This document shows positions 57,321-64,000 of a DNA stretch of 64,000 nucleotides, piece by piece. The stretch lies in the NCBI RefSeq assembly GCF_900129565.1, contig NZ_FQWD01000001.1, positions 806,001 through 870,000 of the forward strand. Direction: 5' to 3'. Position 1 is the stretch's first letter; each line of letters begins with the position of its first letter. This DNA comes from Marisediminitalea aggregata. Its GTDB lineage: Bacteria > Pseudomonadota > Gammaproteobacteria > Enterobacterales > Alteromonadaceae. Below the pieces are notes generated by a model. It saw nothing but the letters and a program-made list of their open reading frames with translations, made no database searches and was not told the DNA's origin. The position numbers and the translations under genes are program-made.

Positions 57321-58322
57321 GTGGCGACAATATACCAAGTAGCGGAACGTGCCGGTGTTTCGCTTTCCACTGTATCCCGGGTGTTAAACGGACGTAAGAC
57401 CGTTAATGAAAACCTACGGGCAAAAGTAGAACAAGCCATGCAGGAGCTAAATTACCGTCCAAGCTCTGTCGCTCGTTCTCTGGCCACCAGCCGCACAGAC
57501 AGTGTTGGAGTGCTGGTTTCAGAATTAAACTCTCCGTTCTTTGGCGACTTAATGCAGGCGGTTGAATCTACCCTGCGTGAGGCGGATAAGCACGTTATCA
57601 TCACGGTTGGTCACAATAACCTGGAAACAGAAAAAGACGCCGTTGAGTTCTTGATCAGTCGAAACTGTGATGCCCTGATCATGCACGTTGAAGCCATGAG
57701 CGATGATTACCTGCGAGACATTAATGCCAACCGGGTACCGATTTCAGTAGTTAACCGACAAGTTGAAGGGCTGGAAAGTGCTTGTGTCTGCTTAGATAAC
57801 GAACGCGGTGGCTACCTGGCAACCCAGCATCTTATTGAGCTTGGCCATACCAATATCGCCTGCATATCAGGTCCCTCAAAGGCACGCGATGCGCGCTTGC
57901 GTCTTGCCGGGCATCGGCGAGCACTGGCTGAAGCAGGCATTCCCTGGTCAGAACAACTATACTACGAAGGCCGGTATCAGGAAGAAGACGGCAAACAAGG
58001 TTTGCAAACCTTACTCTCCCGGAATAAACCGTTTACTGCCTTGGTATGTGCAAACGACTGGATGGCCTCAGGAGCTATGAGTTGTGCCAGGGACCTTGGA
58101 ATGAATCTCCCCTATGATTTGTCGATTATCGGCTTCGACGATGCCGTTTTCGCCCACCATGTGTACCCGCGGTTAACCACGGTGAAGAACCCCATTTACC
58201 AAATGGGCGAAATGTCGGCACGCCATATACTCAACGCCGTCTATGGTCAGTCGTTAGCAGTCAAAACCCTGTTTGACCCCAAACTGATCATGCGTGAATC
58301 GACGATATTTCATAAGGCGTAA
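57321..58322 (+). CDS. LacI/GalR-family repressor of the glucoside locus
   Basis: This 333-residue regulator starts at GTG 57321 (GAGAG upstream). It has the helix-turn-helix and hinge IYQVAERAGVSLSTVSRVLN...YRPSSVARSL (residues 3-58) and a periplasmic-binding-protein-like sugar domain (about 62-330). It would bind the 14-bp palindromes between the receptor and GH1 genes and release them when a glucoside-derived sugar is bound; this is inferred from the family and context. No clear copy of the palindrome is seen before its own gene. Confidence 0.93.
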   Translation: MATIYQVAERAGVSLSTVSRVLNGRKTVNENLRAKVEQAMQELNYRPSSVARSLATSRTDSVGVLVSELNSPFFGDLMQAVESTLREADKHVIITVGHNNLETEKDAVEFLISRNCDALIMHVEAMSDDYLRDINANRVPISVVNRQVEGLESACVCLDNERGGYLATQHLIELGHTNIACISGPSKARDARLRLAGHRRALAEAGIPWSEQLYYEGRYQEEDGKQGLQTLLSRNKPFTALVCANDWMASGAMSCARDLGMNLPYDLSIIGFDDAVFAHHVYPRLTTVKNPIYQMGEMSARHILNAVYGQSLAVKTLFDPKLIMRESTIFHKA

Positions 58323-58331
58323 CTTAACGTA

Positions 58332-58357
58332 TATGACAGGGGCTTCCCCCTGTCATA
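58332..58357. terminator. Hairpin between convergent lacI-type and pstS-like genes
   Basis: A perfect 11-bp stem TATGACAGGGG/CCCCTGTCATA with a CTTC tetraloop lies between the stop codons of two convergent genes. It is probably a bidirectional terminator, although no T-run follows. Confidence 0.65.
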
Positions 58358-58365
58358 CGCCGGTA

Positions 58366-58776
58366 TCAGAGGTTGAACAGTACCTTCACGGAACCGTCAA
58401 CTGCTCCGGCATCTACGAAACCAATAGCATCTGAGGAAGATGCTACTTTTTTCAACACTTCAGCATCACTGCCAAGCTCTTTAGGTGGTCGTCCGCCGCC
58501 GGTAAAAGCAAGCTTTGCCCAATAGGCTTTGTACTGACTCGCATTACGGGAAAGCACTTTATCGATAAATTCGTCAGCGGTACCGCCACTTTGCATGTAA
58601 GGCGTAAGGGTTTTATCTTTACCCAGGTAAATTTGCGCAACCGTGGCCTGATCTAGGGAGTCTGCAAACCCAGGGTTAACTACAACAGCAACAGCCGCAT
58701 TGGTTGAAAAACTCAACATGGCTGCACAGCACAGCACCAAGCCAGTAACCGTGTTTTTTATTGAATATTTAGCCAT
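58366..58776 (-). CDS. Short PstS-like periplasmic protein
   Basis: This 136-residue protein has a signal peptide (about residues 1-27, TNAAVAV) and a single small domain like half of a phosphate-binding protein: ATVAQIYLGK, FIDKVLSRNASQYKAYWAKLAFTG, and SSDAIGFVDAG. Proteins of this length (about 140 residues) are annotated as phosphate ABC substrate-binding proteins, but no transporter genes are present. ATG 58776 has AGGAG six bases upstream. It follows the porin gene by nine bases, so it is in the same operon. Confidence 0.8.
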   Translation of the reverse strand: MAKYSIKNTVTGLVLCCAAMLSFSTNAAVAVVVNPGFADSLDQATVAQIYLGKDKTLTPYMQSGGTADEFIDKVLSRNASQYKAYWAKLAFTGGGRPPKELGSDAEVLKKVASSSDAIGFVDAGAVDGSVKVLFNL

Positions 58777-58785
58777 TATCAACTC

Positions 58786-59904
58786 CTAAAAGACTGTTAC
58801 CAACGCCATCTCGGCAGCACCGGCATTACTGCCGTCCAACTGTTCTGATACGGTATACTCAAATTTAAACGCCGCAGAATCATGGAAATCCCAACGCAGA
58901 CCGACAGAGTAGAATGGCAGTTCAAAATCGCGTTCGTCCAATACTGCAGTGGTTGTCTGGTATAAGAAATCAAGGCCCGGGTCGACACCGAGTGGCACTG
59001 AATTAATGGCTTTACGGTACGGCTCGTTGACATCTTCGCCCACAGTAGCATGAACCATGTAGCTGCCAAAACGTTTACCTACCGACACCATCCAGGGTTT
59101 ATAGTCACCAACGATGCTTTCATCTACAGTAGACGGGATATATTCGGCCAGAAATAACCAGTCCTGGTTATCATAAATCACCCCAATCTCGAAAGCAGTT
59201 GAACTATCATTATTGATATCCAGCTCATTGCCTACAGCAGCATAAGGCGTTGCCTGCCACGCAGTTACTAAGTCACCAACGCCAATATCACCACTGATAT
59301 CAAACTGTAAATAACTGGTTCTGAATGTCCACCAGCCGTAATTCACGCTGGCTACAGCACTAAAAATATCTTCTATTTCAAACGAACCAGTATCAGTAGA
59401 GAAATCCTCTTTTCCGTAGTACAACCGGAAGTTCACCATGGCATCACCGACAGTAAAATCGTGAATAGTAGAAATTCCGTCAATTGAATCAAATGGCGCC
59501 TTGTACACTTCAGCAGGCGGCGCTATCCAATGGTAGGCATAAGACACATCAAGGTAGTCTGAATACAGATACATTGGGATACGCTGTCGACCAGCCTGTA
59601 TACGCCAGGAAGGCGAAATCTCGTAAGACAGGAAAGCCCAGGTGAATTCCGGCTCCCAATCGTCCCGCCCTCGTGAGCGAATTTGTGCAGTGGCGCTCAA
59701 CCCATCACCCAAATCGGAATATGCCTGCAGCGCAAAGAACGAGTGTTCTTTAAAGTCGATACTGTCTTCATAGCCTCTGACGATAGCATCACTGTCAGTT
59801 GACGTTCCGCCAACAATGCTGGCAAAACCACTGAGGTTCACTTCTGCATTAGCGTGAATTGGCAATCCCCCCGCTAAAAGTGAGGCAATAAGCAATTTTT
59901 TCAT
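58786..59904 (-). CDS. Outer-membrane porin
   Basis: This 372-residue protein has a signal peptide (residues 1-20, IHANAEV) and a mature sequence of alternating strands rich in Tyr, Trp, Gly and Asp, ending in Phe (ALVTVF), typical of a porin barrel. The family (porin-like, Gram-negative) is recognised by the layout; the substrate is unknown. It is followed by the PstS-like gene at nine bases and preceded by the chemotaxis-receptor gene on the same strand, 97 bases upstream. Confidence 0.82.
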   Translation of the reverse strand: MKKLLIASLLAGGLPIHANAEVNLSGFASIVGGTSTDSDAIVRGYEDSIDFKEHSFFALQAYSDLGDGLSATAQIRSRGRDDWEPEFTWAFLSYEISPSWRIQAGRQRIPMYLYSDYLDVSYAYHWIAPPAEVYKAPFDSIDGISTIHDFTVGDAMVNFRLYYGKEDFSTDTGSFEIEDIFSAVASVNYGWWTFRTSYLQFDISGDIGVGDLVTAWQATPYAAVGNELDINNDSSTAFEIGVIYDNQDWLFLAEYIPSTVDESIVGDYKPWMVSVGKRFGSYMVHATVGEDVNEPYRKAINSVPLGVDPGLDFLYQTTTAVLDERDFELPFYSVGLRWDFHDSAAFKFEYTVSEQLDGSNAGAAEMALVTVF

Positions 59905-60001
59905 AGTTTAATCCCGCGTAAATATAGGTAGATTTGATGTCTAAACGAACGCTTTTGTTATGCTCACCCGTTATCCCCGGGCTGTTGAATTTTTCGCTCG
60001 A

Positions 60002-61621
60002 CTACACTTTGAACTGCCGCGCAATGCCTTCTAAATTTTTAGCCAGGTTGGCGAGTTCACTACTTGCAGACGCAAGTCGTACGGAGTTTTTGGATGTCTC
60101 ATCGGTTCTTGCATAAATCTCATCAACGAACCCAACAATTTGTTCTGCTACGGCTTGCTGATTATCGGTTGTACTGGCAATTTGACCGTTCATTGCGCTG
60201 ATTCGGCCAATGGTGTCGGCAATGACGTTAAGGCTCTCGCCTGCTTTATTGGCTTCATTCACACTGCTTTCCGCTTGTTCAGTGCCTGAGCTCATTACCT
60301 GTACAGCCGATCTTGCTGCACTTTGTAATTGCTCAATGGTCGTTTGGATTTCTTCGGTCGATTTTTGAGTTTTAGAAGCCAGCGTCCGGACTTCATCTGC
60401 AACCACTGCAAACCCTCGGCCTTGCTCACCTGCGCGAGCGGCTTCAATCGCGGCATTCAATGCCAGTAAGTTGGTTTGCTCAGCAATGCCTTTAATAACA
60501 TCCAGCACTACACCAACCTGATTAGAGTCATTCTCCAGTTTGCGAATAACCTGGGCGCTGTCATCAACATTTTTAGCCAACGACTGAATACTACGTACTG
60601 TGCTATTTACCACTGACTGACCTTCATTTGACGCATTCGTTGCTTCGTCGGCAGCCCGTGCGGCTTCTGCAGCACTTTCAGCAACTGCAACCACGGAATG
60701 ATTCATGTCATCTACCGCATTTTTAGCTTGCGTTGCAGCGCCTTGTTGATCGGCAATATTTCGATTCGTTGTCTCGGTTAACTGACTCAGGTTTTGAGCC
60801 AAATCCGATAGTGGCAGGGTGGTTTGTACGATGTCTTTAACAACCTTCTGCAGTTTCTCCATGAATAGATTGAAGTAGCGTACCAGGTCGCCCACTTCAT
60901 CCTGAGCGTTTGATTCGATTCTGATTGTTAGATCACCATCTTCCTGCGCAATATCCCGTAATGACTTAACAACTCGGGTCAGATTGCCACGGATTTCGCT
61001 GGTTATCGGATAGGCTGTACCAAACAGGATTAATGTCGTCACAACCCCCATAATAATACCCAGCCAGAATAGGAAATCCTGAGCGCTGTTGTATTCAGAA
61101 AACGCTTGTTCAAACGCACTTTGCCGCGCTGCAATAAACTGATTAACAAGACTGATGGCGTTGTCGTAATTGGCATTCATCTCTTCCAACTTGTCACCCA
61201 GTGTAGCGAAGTCGGCAGTTTCATTGAGTATCGATGCAGTCACCTCTATCGCCTGCTCGCTGTACGCGCTGAAAGTTGACTGCAGTGTTGTTACCCCTGA
61301 CGACAAGCTTGGGTCAATGCGACGTATAGCCTGTAAATCATCCAGCACGGCATCAACCTTTTCTCTTGCCACATCAATGGCATCCACATCGCCTGTAGTA
61401 ACCGATGAAGCCAACGTATCCCGGACTTTTTCCATGTTAGTTAACACGGAGGTACTTAGTTGAAGCGCTGGGTAATCGACATTTTTAGCCACCTGTAACT
61501 GACTGGCATTCTGAGACGAGACGATACTGTTGATAACCACAAAAGTAATGAAACTTACCGCGCCAATAATGGGGATAAGAAAAATTTTCTGAGCAACAGA
61601 TAGCTTCAGTAGAAAGTTCAT
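60002..61621 (-). CDS. Methyl-accepting chemotaxis protein
   Basis: This 539-residue receptor has two transmembrane helices (about residues 9-31 and 187-208) enclosing a helical periplasmic sensor of about 155 residues, a HAMP domain (about 209-262) and a long signalling coiled coil. The conserved hairpin tip [26 protein letters not shown] is intact, so it should couple to CheA/CheW. The sensor has no recognised ligand motif. It is encoded upstream of a porin and a PstS-like binding protein on the same strand, which suggests it senses a ligand handled by those proteins. Confidence 0.92.
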   Translation of the reverse strand: MNFLLKLSVAQKIFLIPIIGAVSFITFVVINSIVSSQNASQLQVAKNVDYPALQLSTSVLTNMEKVRDTLASSVTTGDVDAIDVAREKVDAVLDDLQAIRRIDPSLSSGVTTLQSTFSAYSEQAIEVTASILNETADFATLGDKLEEMNANYDNAISLVNQFIAARQSAFEQAFSEYNSAQDFLFWLGIIMGVVTTLILFGTAYPITSEIRGNLTRVVKSLRDIAQEDGDLTIRIESNAQDEVGDLVRYFNLFMEKLQKVVKDIVQTTLPLSDLAQNLSQLTETTNRNIADQQGAATQAKNAVDDMNHSVVAVAESAAEAARAADEATNASNEGQSVVNSTVRSIQSLAKNVDDSAQVIRKLENDSNQVGVVLDVIKGIAEQTNLLALNAAIEAARAGEQGRGFAVVADEVRTLASKTQKSTEEIQTTIEQLQSAARSAVQVMSSGTEQAESSVNEANKAGESLNVIADTIGRISAMNGQIASTTDNQQAVAEQIVGFVDEIYARTDETSKNSVRLASASSELANLAKNLEGIARQFKV

Positions 61622-61867
61622 TGAGAACAGAACTCCTTAATAGACAAGCAATTTAAATGTACGTAGCAACAACCACCTGATCTAAAAAATTAGTTTATAT
61701 ATGTATTTTTGCAAGTATTCGGACCGCAGAATTGAGCGACTATTGATGTGCCGCAAGGGTCTATGAGTTTAAAAAGGACAGGAATACTTGGCATTGACAC
61801 GCTAACTGCTACTTTGTGAGTGTGGTAGGGTATTATTTAAGATTCTTAGTGAATTCAAAAATTACTT

Positions 61868-62344
61868 ATGCGAATTATCATATATTTATGTGCTTTATGT
61901 ATTACGAATACTGTATGGGCTGGAGCACGCAGTGTTGAACAAACACTTGATGCACTCCATGCTTCAGCTGCAACCGCGAATGCTGAGGTCTACTTCGATT
62001 TGTATACCAAGAATGCGAAATTTATTGGTACCGATGCGGGAGAGAACTGGTCTATTGATGAGTTTAAACAGTACGCTATGCCGTATTTTTCCAAGGGTAA
62101 AGGCTGGACATATACACCTGTTTCCCGTGAAGTTTTTTATTCTAATGACCACAAGGTGGCCTGGTTTATGGAAATTTTGTCTAACGCGTCTTATGGCACA
62201 ACCCGGGGCACAGGTGTGTTAGAAAACGTTGACGGAGAATGGAAAATCGCGCAGTACCACTTAACTATTCCCATCCCAAACGCGATGGCTAAATCGGTGG
62301 CAGCGCAAATTGAATCAATGGCCGCCACCGATAAAGAACATTAG
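61868..62344 (+). CDS. Exported NTF2-like (SnoaL/DUF4440) protein
   Basis: This 158-residue protein has a signal peptide (about residues 1-18, TVWAGA) and an NTF2-fold domain: a helical start (VEQTLDALHASAATANAEVYFDLY), AKFIGTDAGENWS, and the strand pair GTTRGTGVLENVDGEWKIAQYHLT. Members bind small hydrophobic molecules or act as isomerase-like enzymes; the substrate is unknown. The last four bases overlap the convergent OmpA-type gene. Confidence 0.85.
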   Translation: MRIIIYLCALCITNTVWAGARSVEQTLDALHASAATANAEVYFDLYTKNAKFIGTDAGENWSIDEFKQYAMPYFSKGKGWTYTPVSREVFYSNDHKVAWFMEILSNASYGTTRGTGVLENVDGEWKIAQYHLTIPIPNAMAKSVAAQIESMAATDKEH

Positions 62345-62970
62345 TTTGTGATTGGCTGAATCGACAGTTCCACACGGCGGTTTGCCTGTCGATTTGCCTC
62401 ACTGGTATTTGCTACCTTAGGTTGAAACTCCCCCATACCAACAGTGGTCACCCGTTGGGCGTTGACGTTATAAGCAACAAGCAGGTTTTTTACTGCATTG
62501 GCACGACGTTCAGATAACGCCTGGTTATAGGTTTCAGACCCCGTATCGTCAGTGTGGCCCTTTATCATCAGTACAGTTTTCTCGTAGTTGTTCAGTACGG
62601 TAGCGACATCATTGAGCACCGGATTAAAATTAGGGCTAATGGCAGCACTGTTTGTTGCAAACGTAATATCGCCAGGCATGATCAAATGCAAAGTATCACC
62701 TTCCCGAACGATATCCACACCCGTGTCAGCCAACTCAGCGCGTAATTCCTCTTCCTGCTTGTCCATGTAGTTCCCGATCGCACCACCAGCAATAGCACCT
62801 ACCACTGCGCCCCAGGCGTAACGGCTTTTGTCGTTGTCACCCGTTGCTTTACCGAGTAATGCGCCCGCAACTGCGCCAATTGCAGCACCTTTTTGTGTAT
62901 TGTTGCTGTTTGCACAACCCCCTGCGAACAGAGCAGTAGCCACTACCCCTGCAATCATCACCTTTTTCAT
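62341..62970 (-). CDS. OmpA-family lipoprotein (YiaD-like)
   Basis: This 209-residue protein has a lipoprotein signal (lipobox AGGC, lipidated Cys at residue 19), a glycine-zipper region (GAAIGAVAGALLGK and GAVVGAIAGGAIGNYMDK, about residues 28-69) and a C-terminal OmpA peptidoglycan-binding domain (about 95-209, with IKGHTDDTGSETYNQALSERRANAV and NRRVELSI). It anchors the outer membrane to the cell wall. The layout matches E. coli YiaD. Confidence 0.92.
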   Translation of the reverse strand: MKKVMIAGVVATALFAGGCANSNNTQKGAAIGAVAGALLGKATGDNDKSRYAWGAVVGAIAGGAIGNYMDKQEEELRAELADTGVDIVREGDTLHLIMPGDITFATNSAAISPNFNPVLNDVATVLNNYEKTVLMIKGHTDDTGSETYNQALSERRANAVKNLLVAYNVNAQRVTTVGMGEFQPKVANTSEANRQANRRVELSIQPITN

Positions 62971-63130
62971 TTAAACCTCGATTCTTTTGATTCGTACTCA
63001 TTCCTACAGCAAGCTGTGTTCCAACTGCTTTGGTTACGGGTAATTTAGTGTTGAGTAGCTGAATAAAAGCTGACTAGACAGGCGTTTGAAGCGAATATCG
63101 TTAATTCACCAGACAGTGTTTTAAAGGAGA

Positions 63131-63187
63131 GTAGTGTCGCTACGCGGAAAGTTTTACACTCACTCTGTAATTTATTTGCGACACTAC
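63131..63187. repeat. Distant inverted repeat upstream of the OmpA-type gene
   Basis: GTAGTGTCGC (63131-63140) and its exact complement GCGACACTAC (63178-63187) flank a 37-base AT-rich centre. It lies between the HD-GYP gene end and the OmpA-type gene start. It could be a large hairpin, a palindromic transposon-like remnant or chance. Confidence 0.45.
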
Positions 63188-63213
63188 ATTTGTACTAACA
63201 GGCAGAGACGACG

Positions 63214-64000
63214 TTAAGGCAGCACCGATTCATTAAAAAAGCGATTAATATCGATACCATAGTCAGATGCTACGACCGCTTTTTCAATTTTTACTCTGTC
63301 GTCTGTGGCCAGGTTCACCTCTTTTGGTGTCAGATAATGATTCCCAACCGTAGAATAGAAAACGCGAACCAGGGGTTTCAGTGGCTGCTTTTCATTTTGC
63401 TTCATAACCAACGCCACTTTGCTGTTTGATAATTCAACCAAACTGCCCACGGGATAGATCCCCATGCAGCGTATAAATTGTTGAAGCAGAGCAGGGTCCA
63501 GTTTGTTTTTACTGTCTTTGAGTAATATCTGTAATGCCTTCTGGCTCGACATACCGGCTTTGTAACAACGATCTGCAGTAAGCGCATCGTACATATCAAC
63601 GATGGCCAACATACGGCCTTGCTGGGTAATATCTTCCGCTTTTAGCTGTGCGGGATAGCCCAATCCGTCTAACCGCTCATGATGCTCACTGACCCATTTA
63701 ATCAAAGAAGGCGCTATTTTCATTTGATGAAGAAACTCCACGCCATAATTCACGTGTTTTTTCATTTCTTCCATTTCTTCGGTAGTTAAACGACCCGGTT
63801 TATGTAGGATTGCATCGTCGATTTTAATTTTTCCGAGATCGTGCAACAGACCGCTATACGCCAACTGTTCAACTTCCTGTTCTTCCAGCCCTAAGAAACG
63901 GCCGAAATTGGCCAGCAGAATACCCACATTTAGTGAATGCTCTAGCAGGTAAGAATCCTTTTCGCGGATTTTTGTCATTAACAAGAGAGCATCAGGATTG
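63214..64000 (-). CDS. HD-GYP domain protein, N-terminus outside window
   Basis: The visible 262 residues read open to the window edge (NPDALLLMTKIREKDSYLLEHS), so the start lies beyond 64000 and an N-terminal DUF3391-like part is probably missing from view. The HD-GYP domain shows the metal-binding HD in LLHDLGKI, the HHERLDGLGYP motif that includes GYP, and a conserved DMYDALTADRCYK. Such domains hydrolyse cyclic di-GMP to GMP, lowering the sessile signal. The C-terminal extension (about 90 residues) is typical of this group. Confidence 0.92.
   Translation of the reverse strand, partial: NPDALLLMTKIREKDSYLLEHSLNVGILLANFGRFLGLEEQEVEQLAYSGLLHDLGKIKIDDAILHKPGRLTTEEMEEMKKHVNYGVEFLHQMKIAPSLIKWVSEHHERLDGLGYPAQLKAEDITQQGRMLAIVDMYDALTADRCYKAGMSSQKALQILLKDSKNKLDPALLQQFIRCMGIYPVGSLVELSNSKVALVMKQNEKQPLKPLVRVFYSTVGNHYLTPKEVNLATDDRVKIEKAVVASDYGIDINRFFNESVLP

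Noticed and set aside
58366..58776. Functional phosphate ABC transporter component
   Set aside because: The protein is less than half the usual PstS length and there are no pstC, pstA or pstB genes here.

Overview
The window looks like a chromosomal segment of a marine gammaproteobacterium of the Alteromonadales (Alteromonas-like). The grounds are the housekeeping gene families present (yifB, ilvY-ilvC, tamA-tamB, proB-proA, rph-pyrE, yicC, katG), the many exported peptidases and glycosidases, a TonB-dependent receptor of the Xanthomonas/Caulobacter type, and a moderate GC content by eye. I see no rRNA, tRNA, CRISPR array, integrase, phage gene or intact insertion sequence. This is ordinary chromosome with some accessory patches.

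Layout. 0.3-4.4 kb: YifB/ComM, the regulator IlvY, and its divergent target ilvC with a clear terminator. 4.4-6.6 kb: a YciI-like protein and four small unrecognised minus-strand genes that look AT-richer than their surroundings. 6.9-14.3 kb: a small hypothetical gene, a Bcr/CflA-type efflux pump, an exported GH43 glycosidase, a helical lipoprotein next to an unlisted 53-residue membrane protein, PPK2, and an S9 peptidase. 14.5-20 kb: tamA-tamB, the outer-membrane assembly/translocation pair. 20-21.5 kb: an ECF sigma factor translationally coupled to a membrane protein (probable anti-sigma factor), facing a small PspB-like gene across an AT-rich palindrome. 21.5-25.3 kb: a 2-hydroxyacid dehydrogenase with a thioesterase, then proB-proA. 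25.5-31.7 kb: an M1 peptidase overlapping a DUF6702 gene, a small membrane protein with an AarF/ADCK-like kinase, and a DUF3014 protein. 31.9-38.7 kb: a three-gene operon of unknown exported proteins, katG, then an LPP20-like protein with a small membrane protein. 38.9-47.6 kb: an exported amidohydrolase and a DedA-type protein, a Fur-box-preceded pair of small unknown genes, rph-pyrE-tusA, yicC, a DUF2339 membrane protein and an ElaA-type acetyltransferase.

47.6-58.4 kb is the most distinctive part, an apparent beta-glucoside utilisation locus. A GH1 beta-glucosidase, a GPH-family sugar symporter and a LacI-family repressor lie on the plus strand. A TonB-dependent receptor followed by two flavin-dependent (tryptophan-type) halogenase homologues lies on the minus strand. 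The intergenic space between the two arms carries three copies of a 14-bp palindrome (AGAAAGCGCTTTCT; two perfect, one with a single mismatch), as expected of LacI-family operators. The simplest reading is that the LacI protein controls both arms, putting halogenase-like enzymes in a sugar-uptake regulon. The second halogenase has a changed signature motif.

58.4-64 kb: a porin plus a short PstS-like periplasmic protein downstream of a methyl-accepting chemotaxis protein, an exported NTF2-like protein, a YiaD-like OmpA lipoprotein, and an HD-GYP phosphodiesterase cut off by the window edge.
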